The notes under the pieces were generated by a model. The model was not told the DNA's origin. It did no database searches and worked only from the letters and a program-made list of their open reading frames with translations. Shown piece after piece: positions 1 through 8,533 of a stretch of 14,823 nucleotides of DNA (its first letter is position 1; every line of letters starts with the position of its first letter). The position numbers and the translations under genes were made by a program. The DNA lies in the NCBI GenBank assembly GCA_016946835.1, contig JACVTC010000201.1:196501-211323 (forward strand). Reading direction: 5' to 3'. The stretch is from Neocallimastix lanati (nom. inval.). Its lineage: Eukaryota; Neocallimastigomycota; Neocallimastigomycetes; Neocallimastigales; Neocallimastigaceae.

Positions 1-208
1 TTAATTATTTCGGCTGAATTTAAGTATTTTGATTTTTTAGTTATATTTCCATTTATACCTGTAGACTTTCTTTTCTTTGAATATTGTGACTTATTTATAT
101 TATTGTTTTCATAATTCTCATTTAAAATTAAATTTTCCAATTGATTATTTTCATTTAAATTTAATTTATTTGAAATATTTTTTATGTCATCGTCATTATC
201 AATATTAT
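1..208 (-). pseudogene. Copia-type Pol, continuation of the Asn-rich linker beyond the insertion
   Basis: On the minus strand 208 to 1 is open for about 69 codons. It is Asn/Asp/Lys-rich and ends in a more basic stretch (KKRKSTGING). Removing the Ty3/gypsy element plus one copy of the duplicated attat joins this frame exactly to the frame that ends at 9058, with no stop and no shift. That supports both the boundaries of the insertion and the identity of this stub. No RT motif is reached, so the reverse transcriptase presumably starts beyond the left edge. Confidence 0.8.
204..208. repeat. Target site duplication of the Ty3/gypsy element, left copy (attat)
   Basis: The five bases before the LTR start TGTAACGA match the five bases after the LTR end TCGTTACA. 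Five bp is the usual duplication for Ty3/gypsy integrases. Confidence 0.88.
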
Positions 209-222
209 TGTAACGAATCGTA

Positions 223-226
223 GAGT
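223..226. repeat. Target duplication of the nested insertion, left copy (gagt)
   Basis: LTR bases 15-18 occur on both sides of the insertion. Four bp is the reading that keeps TG...CA ends; up to six bases (agagtt) are shared in total. Confidence 0.7.
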
Positions 227-300
227 TGTTATGGTTCGAGGAATTCAAAAAAAAAAATTATATAATATTAAAACACAAAAAAAAATTTTATTTCTTTCAC

Positions 301-503
301 AATAATTTTTATTTATTTATTTTATTTCTATTTATTTATTTTATTTTTATTTATTTTATTTTTATTTTATTTTTACTATTATTTTTATTTATTTTTATTT
401 TTATTTATTTATTTTTATTATTATTTTTATTTATTTATTTTATTTTTATTTTATTTTTATTATTATTTTTATTTATTTTTTTTTATTTTTTTTTTTTTTT
501 TTT
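301..503 (+). repeat. T-rich (TTTA/TTTTA)n low-complexity tract
   Basis: About 200 bases of thymine broken only by single or paired A and two isolated C, ending in a run of T at 484-503. Read forwards it gives a Phe/Leu/Ile/Tyr-only translation, which is an artefact of composition. It lies inside the nested insertion. Confidence 0.9.
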
Positions 504-1771
504 CTCTCCCCTAAAAAGGGGTTCTAAGGTAGTCAATTTATATCTTTTTGAAGATATAAAAGTAGCAAAGCCTCTGGAAGTAGTTGAAGAGATGGAAAAA
601 CAATAGATTTTTAAATCTTATTGATTATTTCCTTATTGTAATAAATAGAAATTTTATTATTTCCTAATATTCAAATTAACCAAAATAAATCTATAATATA
701 AAAGATGCATTATAGATAAGAATTAAACAAAAAAAAGAGAAGCAGTATTACAATAAAATTGAATACTTTAACTTAATTTTGATACTAATTTAATATGTAA
801 TCTTATATATTAATTTGAATGACATAATAGAAAATAAAATACATTTATTAATATATGAAAAATCTTTTACAATTTTAAATACAGAAAATTTTATTTTATT
901 TATTTCTTTCATTTCAATTATTTCTTAATTCGAAAGACAGAAATATTGATAAAGTTATTTAAGTTGTTTATATACAGGAATTATTCCTTATTTAGAAAAA
1001 TAATACTAAAAGTAATTAGTACTATATTATTGCTAAACTCTCATAAATTTAATTTACCTTTATAAGGAATGAACATAAATTTAAATTAAATTTTATGTAT
1101 AAACTTAAATTTTCAGATCAAATAATATAGTAAAATTATTAATGTAAAGAATACATAAATTTATTAATATTTTAAAAATCACATTGACTATATTAAAAGG
1201 TTTTTAATAAGAATCAATTTATTACTTCATTCTTTATCAGAGTTGGTACAGAACTGAAGAATTTTTATCATAAAATAATATATTCTAATAATTAAAGAAA
1301 ATTTTAAATTCGATTCTATTATTCTAATCTATTATTCTAATTTAAAAATCTAAATACTAAACAATTTAAACTAAAATAAATTATTCAAAATTAATATAAC
1401 TTAATATAAATAATTTAACTAACAACTATAATTATTAAAACTATTAACCAAACACTAAAAACCTTTAAACACTTAATACAAAACTTAAATTATTTTTAAT
1501 TCTAACTTTATTTAAAATAAACTATTTTATTTTTATTATTTAATCTATTCTAACTTTATTATTTAAACTATACTAATTTATTATTGAAACTATTTAAATT
1601 TAATTATTTAAACTAATTTTATTTTAATTTAACTATCTAAATTTATTATTTAAACTCGAAAATATCAAAAGAATAATATAATAATAAAGTTGTAAGAAAA
1701 AGAGAGAGAACTAAAGTATTGTACTACTTTGTTCTTTTTATACATTTAGAATAGTTATTTGATTGGATTAG

Positions 1772-1886
1772 AATAAAAATTTAATAATAAAAATTTAATA
1801 ATAAAAATTTAATAATAAAAATTTAATAATAAAAATTTAATAATAAAAATTTAATAATAAAAATTTAATAATAAAAATTTAATAAT
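1772..1886 (+). repeat. 14-bp tandem repeat, 8 copies (ataaaaatttaata)
   Basis: AAAAATTT recurs every 14 bp at 1775, 1789, 1803, 1817, 1831, 1845, 1859 and 1873. The units are essentially identical, followed by two diverged units to about 1910. Non-coding, inside the nested insertion. Confidence 0.93.
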
Positions 1887-2100
1887 AAAATATAATAATA
1901 AAATATAATAAACTATTAAAATATTATTAAGTATTACAATATTAAATAAAGATAATAATTAATACATTTTCTAATTTATTATAACTAAATTTATAATTAT
2001 TTTAATATTTTAATATTAATTATTTAATTCCACTAATATTAATAATTTTTAATCTTTAATAATTATATATAATTTTAATTATTTTATTTGTTCCGTAACA

Positions 2101-2104
2101 GAGT
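2101..2104. repeat. Target duplication of the nested insertion, right copy (gagt)
   Basis: It is identical to 223-226 and is followed directly by the rest of the LTR (tagtaaaattg). Confidence 0.7.
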
Positions 2105-2226
2105 TAGTAAAATTGTTGTTGTAGTCTGGTGGTAATACACCATGACAATGAAGCCGAACTTCTTAGGTTCGATTCACACCCTTTCCCAATCTAAATTATT
2201 TTTAGTTAATTAATTAAATTATTGTA

Positions 2227-2357
2227 GAAAGTTCTAGAGTTTCTTTGGTTAATATTATATAACTAAATGAAACTAGAAAGTTCTATTTTAATGATTATTT
2301 TATCATTTTTCTATAAGATTCATTTTCTAGAAAGAAAACTTAATTTTTCGAACTTTC
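2227..2357 (+). promoter_or_regulatory. Cluster of GAAnnTTC / TTCnnGAA dyads in U3, candidate heat-shock-factor sites
   Basis: There are four inverted GAA/TTC dyads with the two-base spacing of HSF elements: GAAagTTC 2227-2234 (followed at the right phase by GAG 2237-2239), GAAagTTC 2276-2283, TTCtaGAA 2325-2332 and GAActTTC 2350-2357. All lie 40-170 bp upstream of the TATA box, and the 3' LTR holds the same set. HSF binding is inferred from the pattern only. Confidence 0.45.
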
Positions 2358-2397
2358 GTTAATCTTAACTTTTTCCGAAACTGTTTTTCCGAAAAAG

Positions 2398-2404
2398 TAT
2401 AAAT
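2398..2404 (+). promoter_or_regulatory. TATA box of the 5' LTR
   Basis: TATAAAT lies 43 bases upstream of the presumed RNA 5' end at 2441. The same box is at 8845 in the 3' LTR. Two copies of TTTTCCGAAA (2371-2380, 2386-2395) sit immediately upstream. Confidence 0.7.
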
Positions 2405-2440
2405 AAGCGTGAATTTCTCAATAAAAAATAATTTTTCTTC

Positions 2441-2451
2441 GTGCTTTTATT
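2441..2451 (+). promoter_or_regulatory. Presumed transcript start and self-primer sequence (gtgcttttatt)
   Basis: These 11 bases are perfectly complementary to the site at the 5' LTR/leader boundary (2605-2615). In Tf1-type elements the first ~11 nt of the genomic RNA fold back onto such a site and, after cleavage, prime minus-strand DNA. The distance from the TATA box suits a transcript start here. The actual start is inferred. Confidence 0.65.
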
Positions 2452-2605
2452 AACTAGTTAAAAGTAATTCGAAATATTACAATAACTAATTAATAATAAA
2501 AAATAATAATAAATTTTATATTTTAATAAAAAATATTAATAAAACAAATTTTTTAAGAAAACGAATTACTTATTAGTGTAGACCTATTGGGTGTAAATCG
2601 TTACA

Positions 2606-2615
2606 ATAAAAGCAC
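2606..2615 (+). promoter_or_regulatory. Primer binding site, self-priming type (ataaaagcac)
   Basis: It starts at the first base after the 5' LTR. It does not begin with the TGG expected of a tRNA-primed site, but pairs with 2441-2450 over all ten bases, and over eleven when the last LTR base is included. This is the arrangement known from Tf1 and sushi-like chromoviruses. Confidence 0.7.
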
Positions 2616-2660
2616 CCAAAGAAAAGAAGCCCAGTACCCCTGCACTAAGGACTAGCCAAA

Positions 2661-2873
2661 GGAAATCTACCAACTCAAGAAATCAAGGAAATCAAGGAAA
2701 TCAAGGAAATCTACCAACTCAAGAAATCAAGCAAATCAAGGAAATCAAGGAAATCTACCAACTCAAGAAATCAAGGAAATCAAAGAAATCAAGGAAATCT
2801 ACCAACTCAAGAAATCAAGGAAATCAAGGAAATCTACCAACTCAAGAAATCAAGGAAATCTACCGAATCAAGA
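2661..2873 (+). repeat. Minisatellite in the leader, modular 44/35/26-bp units
   Basis: Six units start with ggaaatctac at 2661, 2705, 2749, 2793, 2828 and 2854, giving spacings of 44, 44, 44, 35 and 26 bp. Each unit is a 26-bp core followed by two, one or no copies of a 9-bp module (ggaaatcaa). The periods are not multiples of three, so it is unlikely to be coding. Confidence 0.93.
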
Positions 2874-3391
2874 AGATTTGTTATAAGGCGAATAAAATAA
2901 AATAAATTAAATTACAGATACTATACTAAACAACATCTCGCATTAAATAGTACTCTACTCTCCGAATAAATATTTATTTTAATTATAATTAATTTTAAAT
3001 TTCTTACGTTATATATAAAGGCTTGCCTGGCTCCCAAAGCGACGATAGTTGAGCATCGTTACCATAATACTTTGTCGTTCAGATTCTGTTGATAACTGGG
3101 GAAGATAATTTGTTGTACTTTTTCATGCTAACAAAGGTTAGATACAAACAAAAATACAATTACATTACTTCCTTCTACCATTAATTGGTACTAACAATCG
3201 ACTTAATCTGCGTTTATTGATAAAGAGCTAAAGAGACTTACCACGCAAGGCTTTAACAAATTATATATTTCCTGGCTCAATACTATATGATTTGGTTTAT
3301 AACAATTCAATAAGAAATAAAGATTAATCAAATAAAATAAATATTTAATTACTCCTATATCTTCCAAAATAATTATATATTACTTTATCAC

Positions 3392-3394
<3 letters not shown>

Positions 3395-3423
<29 letters not shown>
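3395..3423 (+). repeat. Poly-A run, 29 bases, in the leader
   Basis: Twenty-nine uninterrupted A. It lies 420 bp upstream of the Gag-Pol start, so it is not a poly(A) tail of this element's own RNA. Confidence 0.95.
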
Positions 3424-3428
<5 letters not shown>

Positions 3429-3844
3429 ATCACGGGATATATCAAAAAAATCAACTCTGAAAATATCCAATCTCAAATCACTCTCAAAATCAATCTGAAA
3501 TTTTATATCAACCTAATGCAATAAATTTTAAATCTCAATAATCTTTTCTAAATTATTTCCAGCTCTCTATAACTATTAAATTACCATAATAATATATATA
3601 CAAATCTACTATACCTAATTTAGTATATTATATAAATTTAAAATTTCAATACCAAACCTTATTTAATTCTAAATAATTCCAGTGGGATCAATTATTACTA
3701 TTTATATATTCAAATCCTCCTTAATCAAAAGTATATTATAATTCAATTCCTCTCTATTATACTGAAAAAATCGTTCTTAAATATATCTTATTCCAACTTA
3801 TTCAATAATCAACTATAAAAATAACAGTGAAACTTATATTCAAA

Positions 3845-6800
3845 ATGGAAGAAAACAATTTTGCCAACGCAACCTATAAGGATGGTTTTGCCGGAGATAG
3901 ACGCTACCTTAAGGGATTCTTAGCTAAAATGAATTTAATCTTCATGATTCACCCTGATCGATTCAATAATGATGAAACAAAAGTAATCTACGTTATTTCT
4001 AGGTTATATGGTAATGCTATGAATTGGGCAGCATCACTTATGGAGAATCAGGACCCTTGCTTGTTAAATTACGAAGCCTTCGTTGAAAGAATGAAATCTG
4101 TATATGGGAGTTATGACTCAACATTCATTGCAAATCAGAAACTCAGAACTATAAGACAAAAACGGTTAGGCGACATTAGAAGCTATATACTCGAATTCAA
4201 CTCTTATGCCGACGAGTCATCTTGGAACGAAGAAGCGAAAATGGACGCATTTCTTGTTGGTTTAAATGATCAAATCGCTACAAGAATTCTGGAAATGTTC
4301 CCTGGTCCAAGATCTCTTACTGCTATGCAAACTATAGCTTCCAGAATAGATGGCCGTCTATCAGCCCATAGGCAATTTACAAATAATCAAAATCGATCAA
4401 ACAATAACCTTAATAACAACAATTCTAATAAGAAAAGATGGAATTTTTATAAGAAAGGTTCGAATTCTAAACATTATGGACCCCTATCCGACGAAGAGAA
4501 AGAAAGAAGAAAAAGAGAAAACCTCTGTTTATATTGTGGATCCTCAAATCATACTCTAGGCAATTGTCCACTCAAAAATAAGAAAAAATCACCCTCAAGC
4601 ACTTCTCATATTACTAATCCTGAACCAAAGGCCAAAGAAAGACCAAGAATCTCAGATCAACAAAATTTGAGTCTTCCTATATTTGAATTCACTCTCAATG
4701 TTTTAAAATCATCAGTCAAAACTAAGATTCTTCTAGATTCAGGTTCTCAACTTAATCTTATGGATGTCTACTTTGCCAATGAAAATAACATTCCTTATTC
4801 ATCCGAAACCATTCATCCTGAAGTAGGAGGAATTGGTGGTACTCAGAAAATTCTCGGGGAAACTTTGCCAATTTCGATCAGCTATAAAAATCACAATTGT
4901 AAAACTAAGTTTTATGTCGTCGATTTACCTTCTTATTGTGCTCTTCTTGGCGCTGAATGGCTCTCTACTCATAATCCAACAATAGATTTCTCTTCTAAAA
5001 CACTTCATTTTAATTCAAAATATTGCATTAATAATTGTCTCGTTATTCCAAATACTTATACAACCTTCATTCCTTCATGCAATTTAATAAACGAAATTCC
5101 AAAAAATTCTGATAATTCGGACAACCAAAAAATTGAAGAAATTAACAATTCAGAAGAAAAAATATCTAATGAAATAATTAATAATACTAAGAACCAACAC
5201 AAGGAACCCAACGAAGATAATAAAAATGTTATCTATCTTTTACCAACTAAATTATCCTCATTTATGGATGTTTTTAGTGAAGTCGTTGCGAACATGCTAC
5301 CCCCTCATCGACAATATGATTGTGAAATTAATTTGAAACCAAATACTAATTTATATTACGGCCCAATATATCCATTAACAGAAAAGGAATTAGTTGCCCT
5401 CAAGAAATATATTGACGAAATGCTTGCTAAAGGTTTTATAAGAAAATCAAATTCTCCTGCCGGCGCTCCAATTTTCTTCGTACTAAAAAAGAACGGTGAA
5501 CTCAGACTTGTTGTGGATTACCGTCGGCTCAATGAATGTACTTATCGTAACTCCTTTCCCATTCCACTTATCAATTTTATGTTAGAAAGACTTCGTAAGG
5601 GTAAAATATTCTCTAAAATTGATTTACGCCAAGCCTTCAATCTTATAAGAATCAAGAAGGGAGATGAGTATAAAACTGCATTTACTTGTGTATTTGGACA
5701 TTTTGAATACCTAGTAATGCCCTTTGGACTCAAGAATGCTCCTGCAGTCTTCCAGCACTTTATTAATGATGTATTTGAAGACATCATAGGAAAATTTGTT
5801 TTCTGCTATATTGATGATATCATCATCTTTTCTCCAGACTTAGAAACACATTACGAACACCTTACTGAAGTACTTACTAGACTAAGAAAAGCAGGATTAT
5901 ACGCTAAACTCGAAAAGTGCGAATTTTGTGTACCTTTTCTAGACTTTCTCGGACACAGAATCTCTGCAAATGGTATCTACATGGATCCTAAGAAGGTTTC
6001 TTCTATCCTAGAATGGCCAGCCCCAACTAATACTAAGGAACTCCAATCATTTTTAGGTCTTGCTAACTATTACAGACGCTTCATCACAGGATTCGCTAAG
6101 TTATCCCATCCACTTAACATTTTACTCAGAAAAAATACAAAATTCATTTGGACAACCGAATCTCAAAAGGCTTTCGATGAAATTAAGTCAAAATTTTCTT
6201 CAGCCCCTGTACTTGCTTATCCAAACCGTGAAATCCCTTTTATGGTTGAAACCGATAGTAGTAATTTTGCTATTGGTGCTATTCTTTCACAAACTTCGAC
6301 TAAAGACAACAAAATTCACCCTGTCGCATTTTTCTCTAGAGCTCTCAACCATGCCGAAAGAAATTATCCCATATACGATAAGGAACTTCTTGCCATTGTT
6401 TCGGCCTTAGAACACTGGAGACACTTATTAAAAGGCACAGATATTCCCTTCACCATTTTCTCCGATCATCGAAACTTACTTTACCAAAAGAAACCTGAAA
6501 AAATGTCACAAAGACTTGTCCGTTGGTCAATATTCCTATCCGAATTCAATTTTAAAATTGTCTATCGTTCTGGATCATCTAATGGTAAACCTGACGCACT
6601 TTCCAGAAGACCTGATTATATTCCTTCCTCTGACGACTCCTCTTCCGAAACTCCATTTTTCGTACTTCGCCCTGAAAATTTCGTTGTTACTGTCTTAACT
6701 AATTCTGATCTCTCTAATAAAATTCTTAATGAATGTAAAGATGATATTTTCTATCATAATATCTGCGAATATTTAGAAAACAAAAAACTTCCAATTCCTC

Positions 6801-8128
6801 ATCCCAACATTGATAAATTTTCTCTAAGTAATAGTTTCTTACTCTTCGATAGCAAATTATACGTTCCTCCTAAGTGTCGTTCTTTCGTTTTGAATATTTG
6901 TCATGACTCTCCTTCCTCTGGACACTTTGGAATTAAGAAAACCCTCAATCTTCTGAACCGTGACTTCTGGTGGCCTTCTTCCAATCCTGATACTAAGGAT
7001 TATGTCCGCTCTTGCGAAATATGTTGTCGCTCAAAAGTTTCCAAACACAAACCTTACGGCTTGTTAAACCCGCTTGACATTCCTAATCGCCCTTGGACTT
7101 CCATCTCAATGGACTTCATAACAGACTTACCCAAATCAAACGGCTATACATGTATTTTGGTGGTTATCGATCGTCTTTCCAAGATGTGTCATTTAATTCC
7201 GTTCCCAAACGTTCCTTCTGCTTCAGACACAGCTTCCGCCTTCCTTAACCAAATTTTTCGCTACCATGGACTTCCTACTGAAATCCTATTGGATAGAGGA
7301 ACACAATTTACATCTAAATTTTGGACAGCTGTTTGTAAAGGACTAAATATTTCTCTTAAATTTTCTTCTCCATTTCATCACCAAACAAATGGTTTAACGG
7401 AGAGGGTGAACTCCGTTATCGAACAATACTTAAGATGCTATACAAATTTCAAAGGATCTAATTGGAATGACTTTCTTTACTTAGCAGAATTTAGCTATAA
7501 TAACACCATTCAAGAATCCACTAATCATTTACCTTTCTTCGCTAATTATGGATTCAATCCCAGACATTCTCCCGAAGTCCCCACAAATGTTGAAGTACCT
7601 AGAGCAGAAGAACTTGTTAAAAACCTTGCAGAATTAACCAAGGAATTAAAAGAAAATATTAAAATAGCAATTGAAAAACAAGAGAAATATGCCAATAAGC
7701 ATCGTATGGAACCACCTGAATTCAAGAAAAATGACAAAGTTTGGATCAATAGTTCTCTAATTATAAAGAATGGTAACAAAAAGCTTAAACCAAGAAAATT
7801 AGGACCTTTTAAAATCCTAAGCAAAATATCTCCTGTTTCGTATAAACTTGACTTGCCAAAAAATCTTAGGATTCATCCAATCATGCATGTCTCTGACCTT
7901 GAACCGTACTTTGAAGATAAGTTTGGAAGAAACCAAGAACCACCACCAATTATCATTAACAACGAAGAAGAGTACGAAGTTGAACAAATATTAGACAAAC
8001 GAACTCATTATGGGAAAATCCAATACTTGATAAAATGGAAAGGATATCCGCTTTCAGAAGCTTCTTGGGAACCTGAGGAAAATCTTAATTGCCCCAAACT
8101 CTTGAAAAAATTCAATAAAAATAATTAA
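3845..8128 (+). CDS. Gag-Pol polyprotein of a Ty3/gypsy chromovirus, intact
   Basis: This 1427-residue polyprotein makes the particle, copies RNA to DNA and integrates it. I chose ATG 3845 (A at -3, G at +4); the frame is open 18 bp further up only from a GTG. Order: retrotransposon Gag capsid (~35-170), CCHC knuckle CX2CX4HX4C (228-241), retropepsin DSG (298-300) with ALLG (366-369), RT (~505-690; Asp593 and YIDD 655-658), RNase H (Asp804, Glu847, Asp874, Asp917), integrase zinc domain (His1020, His1027, Cys1057, Cys1060), core Asp1090, Asp1150, Glu1186 (D-D35E), a GPF module (KLGPFKIL), and a chromodomain (~1376-1414) with aromatic cage residues Tyr1377, Trp1398, Tyr1401 spaced as in HP1. 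No stop, frameshift or missing catalytic residue is seen. Gag and Pol share one frame, as in Tf1, so no recoding is needed. Confidence 0.97.
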   Translation: MEENNFANATYKDGFAGDRRYLKGFLAKMNLIFMIHPDRFNNDETKVIYVISRLYGNAMNWAASLMENQDPCLLNYEAFVERMKSVYGSYDSTFIANQKLRTIRQKRLGDIRSYILEFNSYADESSWNEEAKMDAFLVGLNDQIATRILEMFPGPRSLTAMQTIASRIDGRLSAHRQFTNNQNRSNNNLNNNNSNKKRWNFYKKGSNSKHYGPLSDEEKERRKRENLCLYCGSSNHTLGNCPLKNKKKSPSSTSHITNPEPKAKERPRISDQQNLSLPIFEFTLNVLKSSVKTKILLDSGSQLNLMDVYFANENNIPYSSETIHPEVGGIGGTQKILGETLPISISYKNHNCKTKFYVVDLPSYCALLGAEWLSTHNPTIDFSSKTLHFNSKYCINNCLVIPNTYTTFIPSCNLINEIPKNSDNSDNQKIEEINNSEEKISNEIINNTKNQHKEPNEDNKNVIYLLPTKLSSFMDVFSEVVANMLPPHRQYDCEINLKPNTNLYYGPIYPLTEKELVALKKYIDEMLAKGFIRKSNSPAGAPIFFVLKKNGELRLVVDYRRLNECTYRNSFPIPLINFMLERLRKGKIFSKIDLRQAFNLIRIKKGDEYKTAFTCVFGHFEYLVMPFGLKNAPAVFQHFINDVFEDIIGKFVFCYIDDIIIFSPDLETHYEHLTEVLTRLRKAGLYAKLEKCEFCVPFLDFLGHRISANGIYMDPKKVSSILEWPAPTNTKELQSFLGLANYYRRFITGFAKLSHPLNILLRKNTKFIWTTESQKAFDEIKSKFSSAPVLAYPNREIPFMVETDSSNFAIGAILSQTSTKDNKIHPVAFFSRALNHAERNYPIYDKELLAIVSALEHWRHLLKGTDIPFTIFSDHRNLLYQKKPEKMSQRLVRWSIFLSEFNFKIVYRSGSSNGKPDALSRRPDYIPSSDDSSSETPFFVLRPENFVVTVLTNSDLSNKILNECKDDIFYHNICEYLENKKLPIPHPNIDKFSLSNSFLLFDSKLYVPPKCRSFVLNICHDSPSSGHFGIKKTLNLLNRDFWWPSSNPDTKDYVRSCEICCRSKVSKHKPYGLLNPLDIPNRPWTSISMDFITDLPKSNGYTCILVVIDRLSKMCHLIPFPNVPSASDTASAFLNQIFRYHGLPTEILLDRGTQFTSKFWTAVCKGLNISLKFSSPFHHQTNGLTERVNSVIEQYLRCYTNFKGSNWNDFLYLAEFSYNNTIQESTNHLPFFANYGFNPRHSPEVPTNVEVPRAEELVKNLAELTKELKENIKIAIEKQEKYANKHRMEPPEFKKNDKVWINSSLIIKNGNKKLKPRKLGPFKILSKISPVSYKLDLPKNLRIHPIMHVSDLEPYFEDKFGRNQEPPPIIINNEEEYEVEQILDKRTHYGKIQYLIKWKGYPLSEASWEPEENLNCPKLLKKFNKNN

Positions 8129-8279
8129 AATAACTTAAACTAGAAAATGAATCTCTATTAAACTTTAAATTTTATAGTATATTATATAATTATATGATTA
8201 AATTATATTCTTAAATTATTAATATTAAACTTATTATTATTGTTAAAACCTAATTTTTCCTTTATATTATTTTATAACT

Positions 8280-8285
<6 letters not shown>

Positions 8286-8318
<33 letters not shown>
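8286..8318 (+). repeat. Poly-A run, 33 bases
   Basis: Thirty-three uninterrupted A, 158 bp after the Gag-Pol stop codon. A second long A run sits in the leader upstream of the same frame. Confidence 0.95.
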
Positions 8319-8321
<3 letters not shown>

Positions 8322-8520
8322 ATAATAACTATAAACTTTATTAATATCATGTAACAAAAATAATTATTAAATATGTTATTTCATGTAATTAATTATCAAT
8401 ATCATGTATTATTATTTTTATTATTTCATACTATTAAGCAAAAAAGAAATTCACACTTAAATATTTTATTTATTCATTGTAGTCTAGTTTAACTTTAAGA
8501 TTCGTCTGGTATCCGAATCC

Positions 8521-8533
8521 TGGAGGAGGACCA
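8521..8533 (+). promoter_or_regulatory. Polypurine tract, plus-strand primer
   Basis: TGGAGGAGGA followed by CCA abuts the TG of the 3' LTR. It is the only G-rich purine stretch in this A/T sequence, in the position where RNase H leaves the plus-strand primer in LTR elements. A stem-loop (gattcg 8499-8504, cgaatc 8514-8519, 9-nt loop) precedes it directly. Confidence 0.75.

Larger units (their letters stand above)
227..2100 (+). mobile_element. Nested 1.87-kb insertion with TG...CA ends, probable solo LTR or non-autonomous element
   Basis: Comparison with the intact 3' LTR shows 1874 bp of foreign sequence. It begins TGTTATGGTTC and ends GTTCCGTAACA, ends that are inverted copies at 8 of 11 positions, and is bracketed by gagt (223-226, 2101-2104). 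The exact ends are ambiguous because agagtt is shared; a 5- or 6-bp duplication is possible with shifted ends. Contents: an A-run, a T-rich tract, a CCCC/GGGG hairpin (508-521), a 7-bp hairpin (540-557), a short protein-like tail ending at 606, about 1.1 kb of A/T spacer with no gene seen, and a 14-bp repeat array. No protease, RT or integrase motif is present. Strand is nominal. Confidence 0.75.
209..2605 (+). repeat. 5' LTR of the Ty3/gypsy element, split by a nested insertion
   Basis: LTR bases 1-18 are 209-226; the rest resumes at 2101 (bases 15-18 duplicated) and ends at 2605. Reassembled length is 519 bp, equal to the 3' LTR, with one substitution. Its ends form a perfect 8-bp inverted repeat (TGTAACGA / TCGTTACA). 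A TATA box, HSF-like dyads and the presumed transcript start all lie in the undisturbed part after 2101, so the insertion need not have silenced the promoter. Confidence 0.95.
2606..3844 (+). other. Untranslated leader of the Ty3/gypsy element
   Basis: About 1.24 kb lies between primer site and Gag-Pol start, long for this class. It holds a minisatellite (2661-2873), a less A/T-biased island at about 3015-3300 with an internal TATA-like stretch (3010-3019), a small hairpin (gacgat 3041-3046 with atcgtt 3055-3060, one G-T pair) and an A29 run (3395-3423). The remainder is A/T spacer. No open frame of note was seen. RNA packaging or translation control could reside here; that is speculation. 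Confidence 0.75.
8129..8533 (+). other. 3' untranslated region of the Ty3/gypsy element
   Basis: A/T-rich spacer between the Gag-Pol stop and the 3' LTR. It contains an A33 run (8286-8318), a 6-bp perfect hairpin (8499-8519) and the polypurine tract. No gene is seen. Confidence 0.85.

Noticed and set aside
226-503. Open plus-strand frame rich in Phe/Leu/Ile/Tyr, resembling membrane segments
   Set aside because: It is the translation of a T-rich low-complexity tract; only the short tail after 504 has normal composition.
3080-3145. Possible intron end in the leader (gctaac branch-like site followed by ttag)
   Set aside because: No convincing GT donor (GTATGT or GTAAGT type) upstream within the leader, and the primer-to-ATG region needs no splicing.
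3827-3844. GTG at 3827 as the Gag-Pol start
   Set aside because: A eukaryotic element should use ATG; the in-frame ATG at 3845 has A at -3 and G at +4.
5542-7824. Minus-strand and shifted plus-strand frames within the chromovirus Gag-Pol
   Set aside because: Shadows of a well-supported 1427-residue frame; no independent motif.
8480-8533. tRNA-like 3' end (TAGTCTAGTTTAAC ... GGACCA) just before the 3' LTR
   Set aside because: No acceptor pairing and no T-arm; the CCA is better explained as the boundary of the polypurine tract and LTR.
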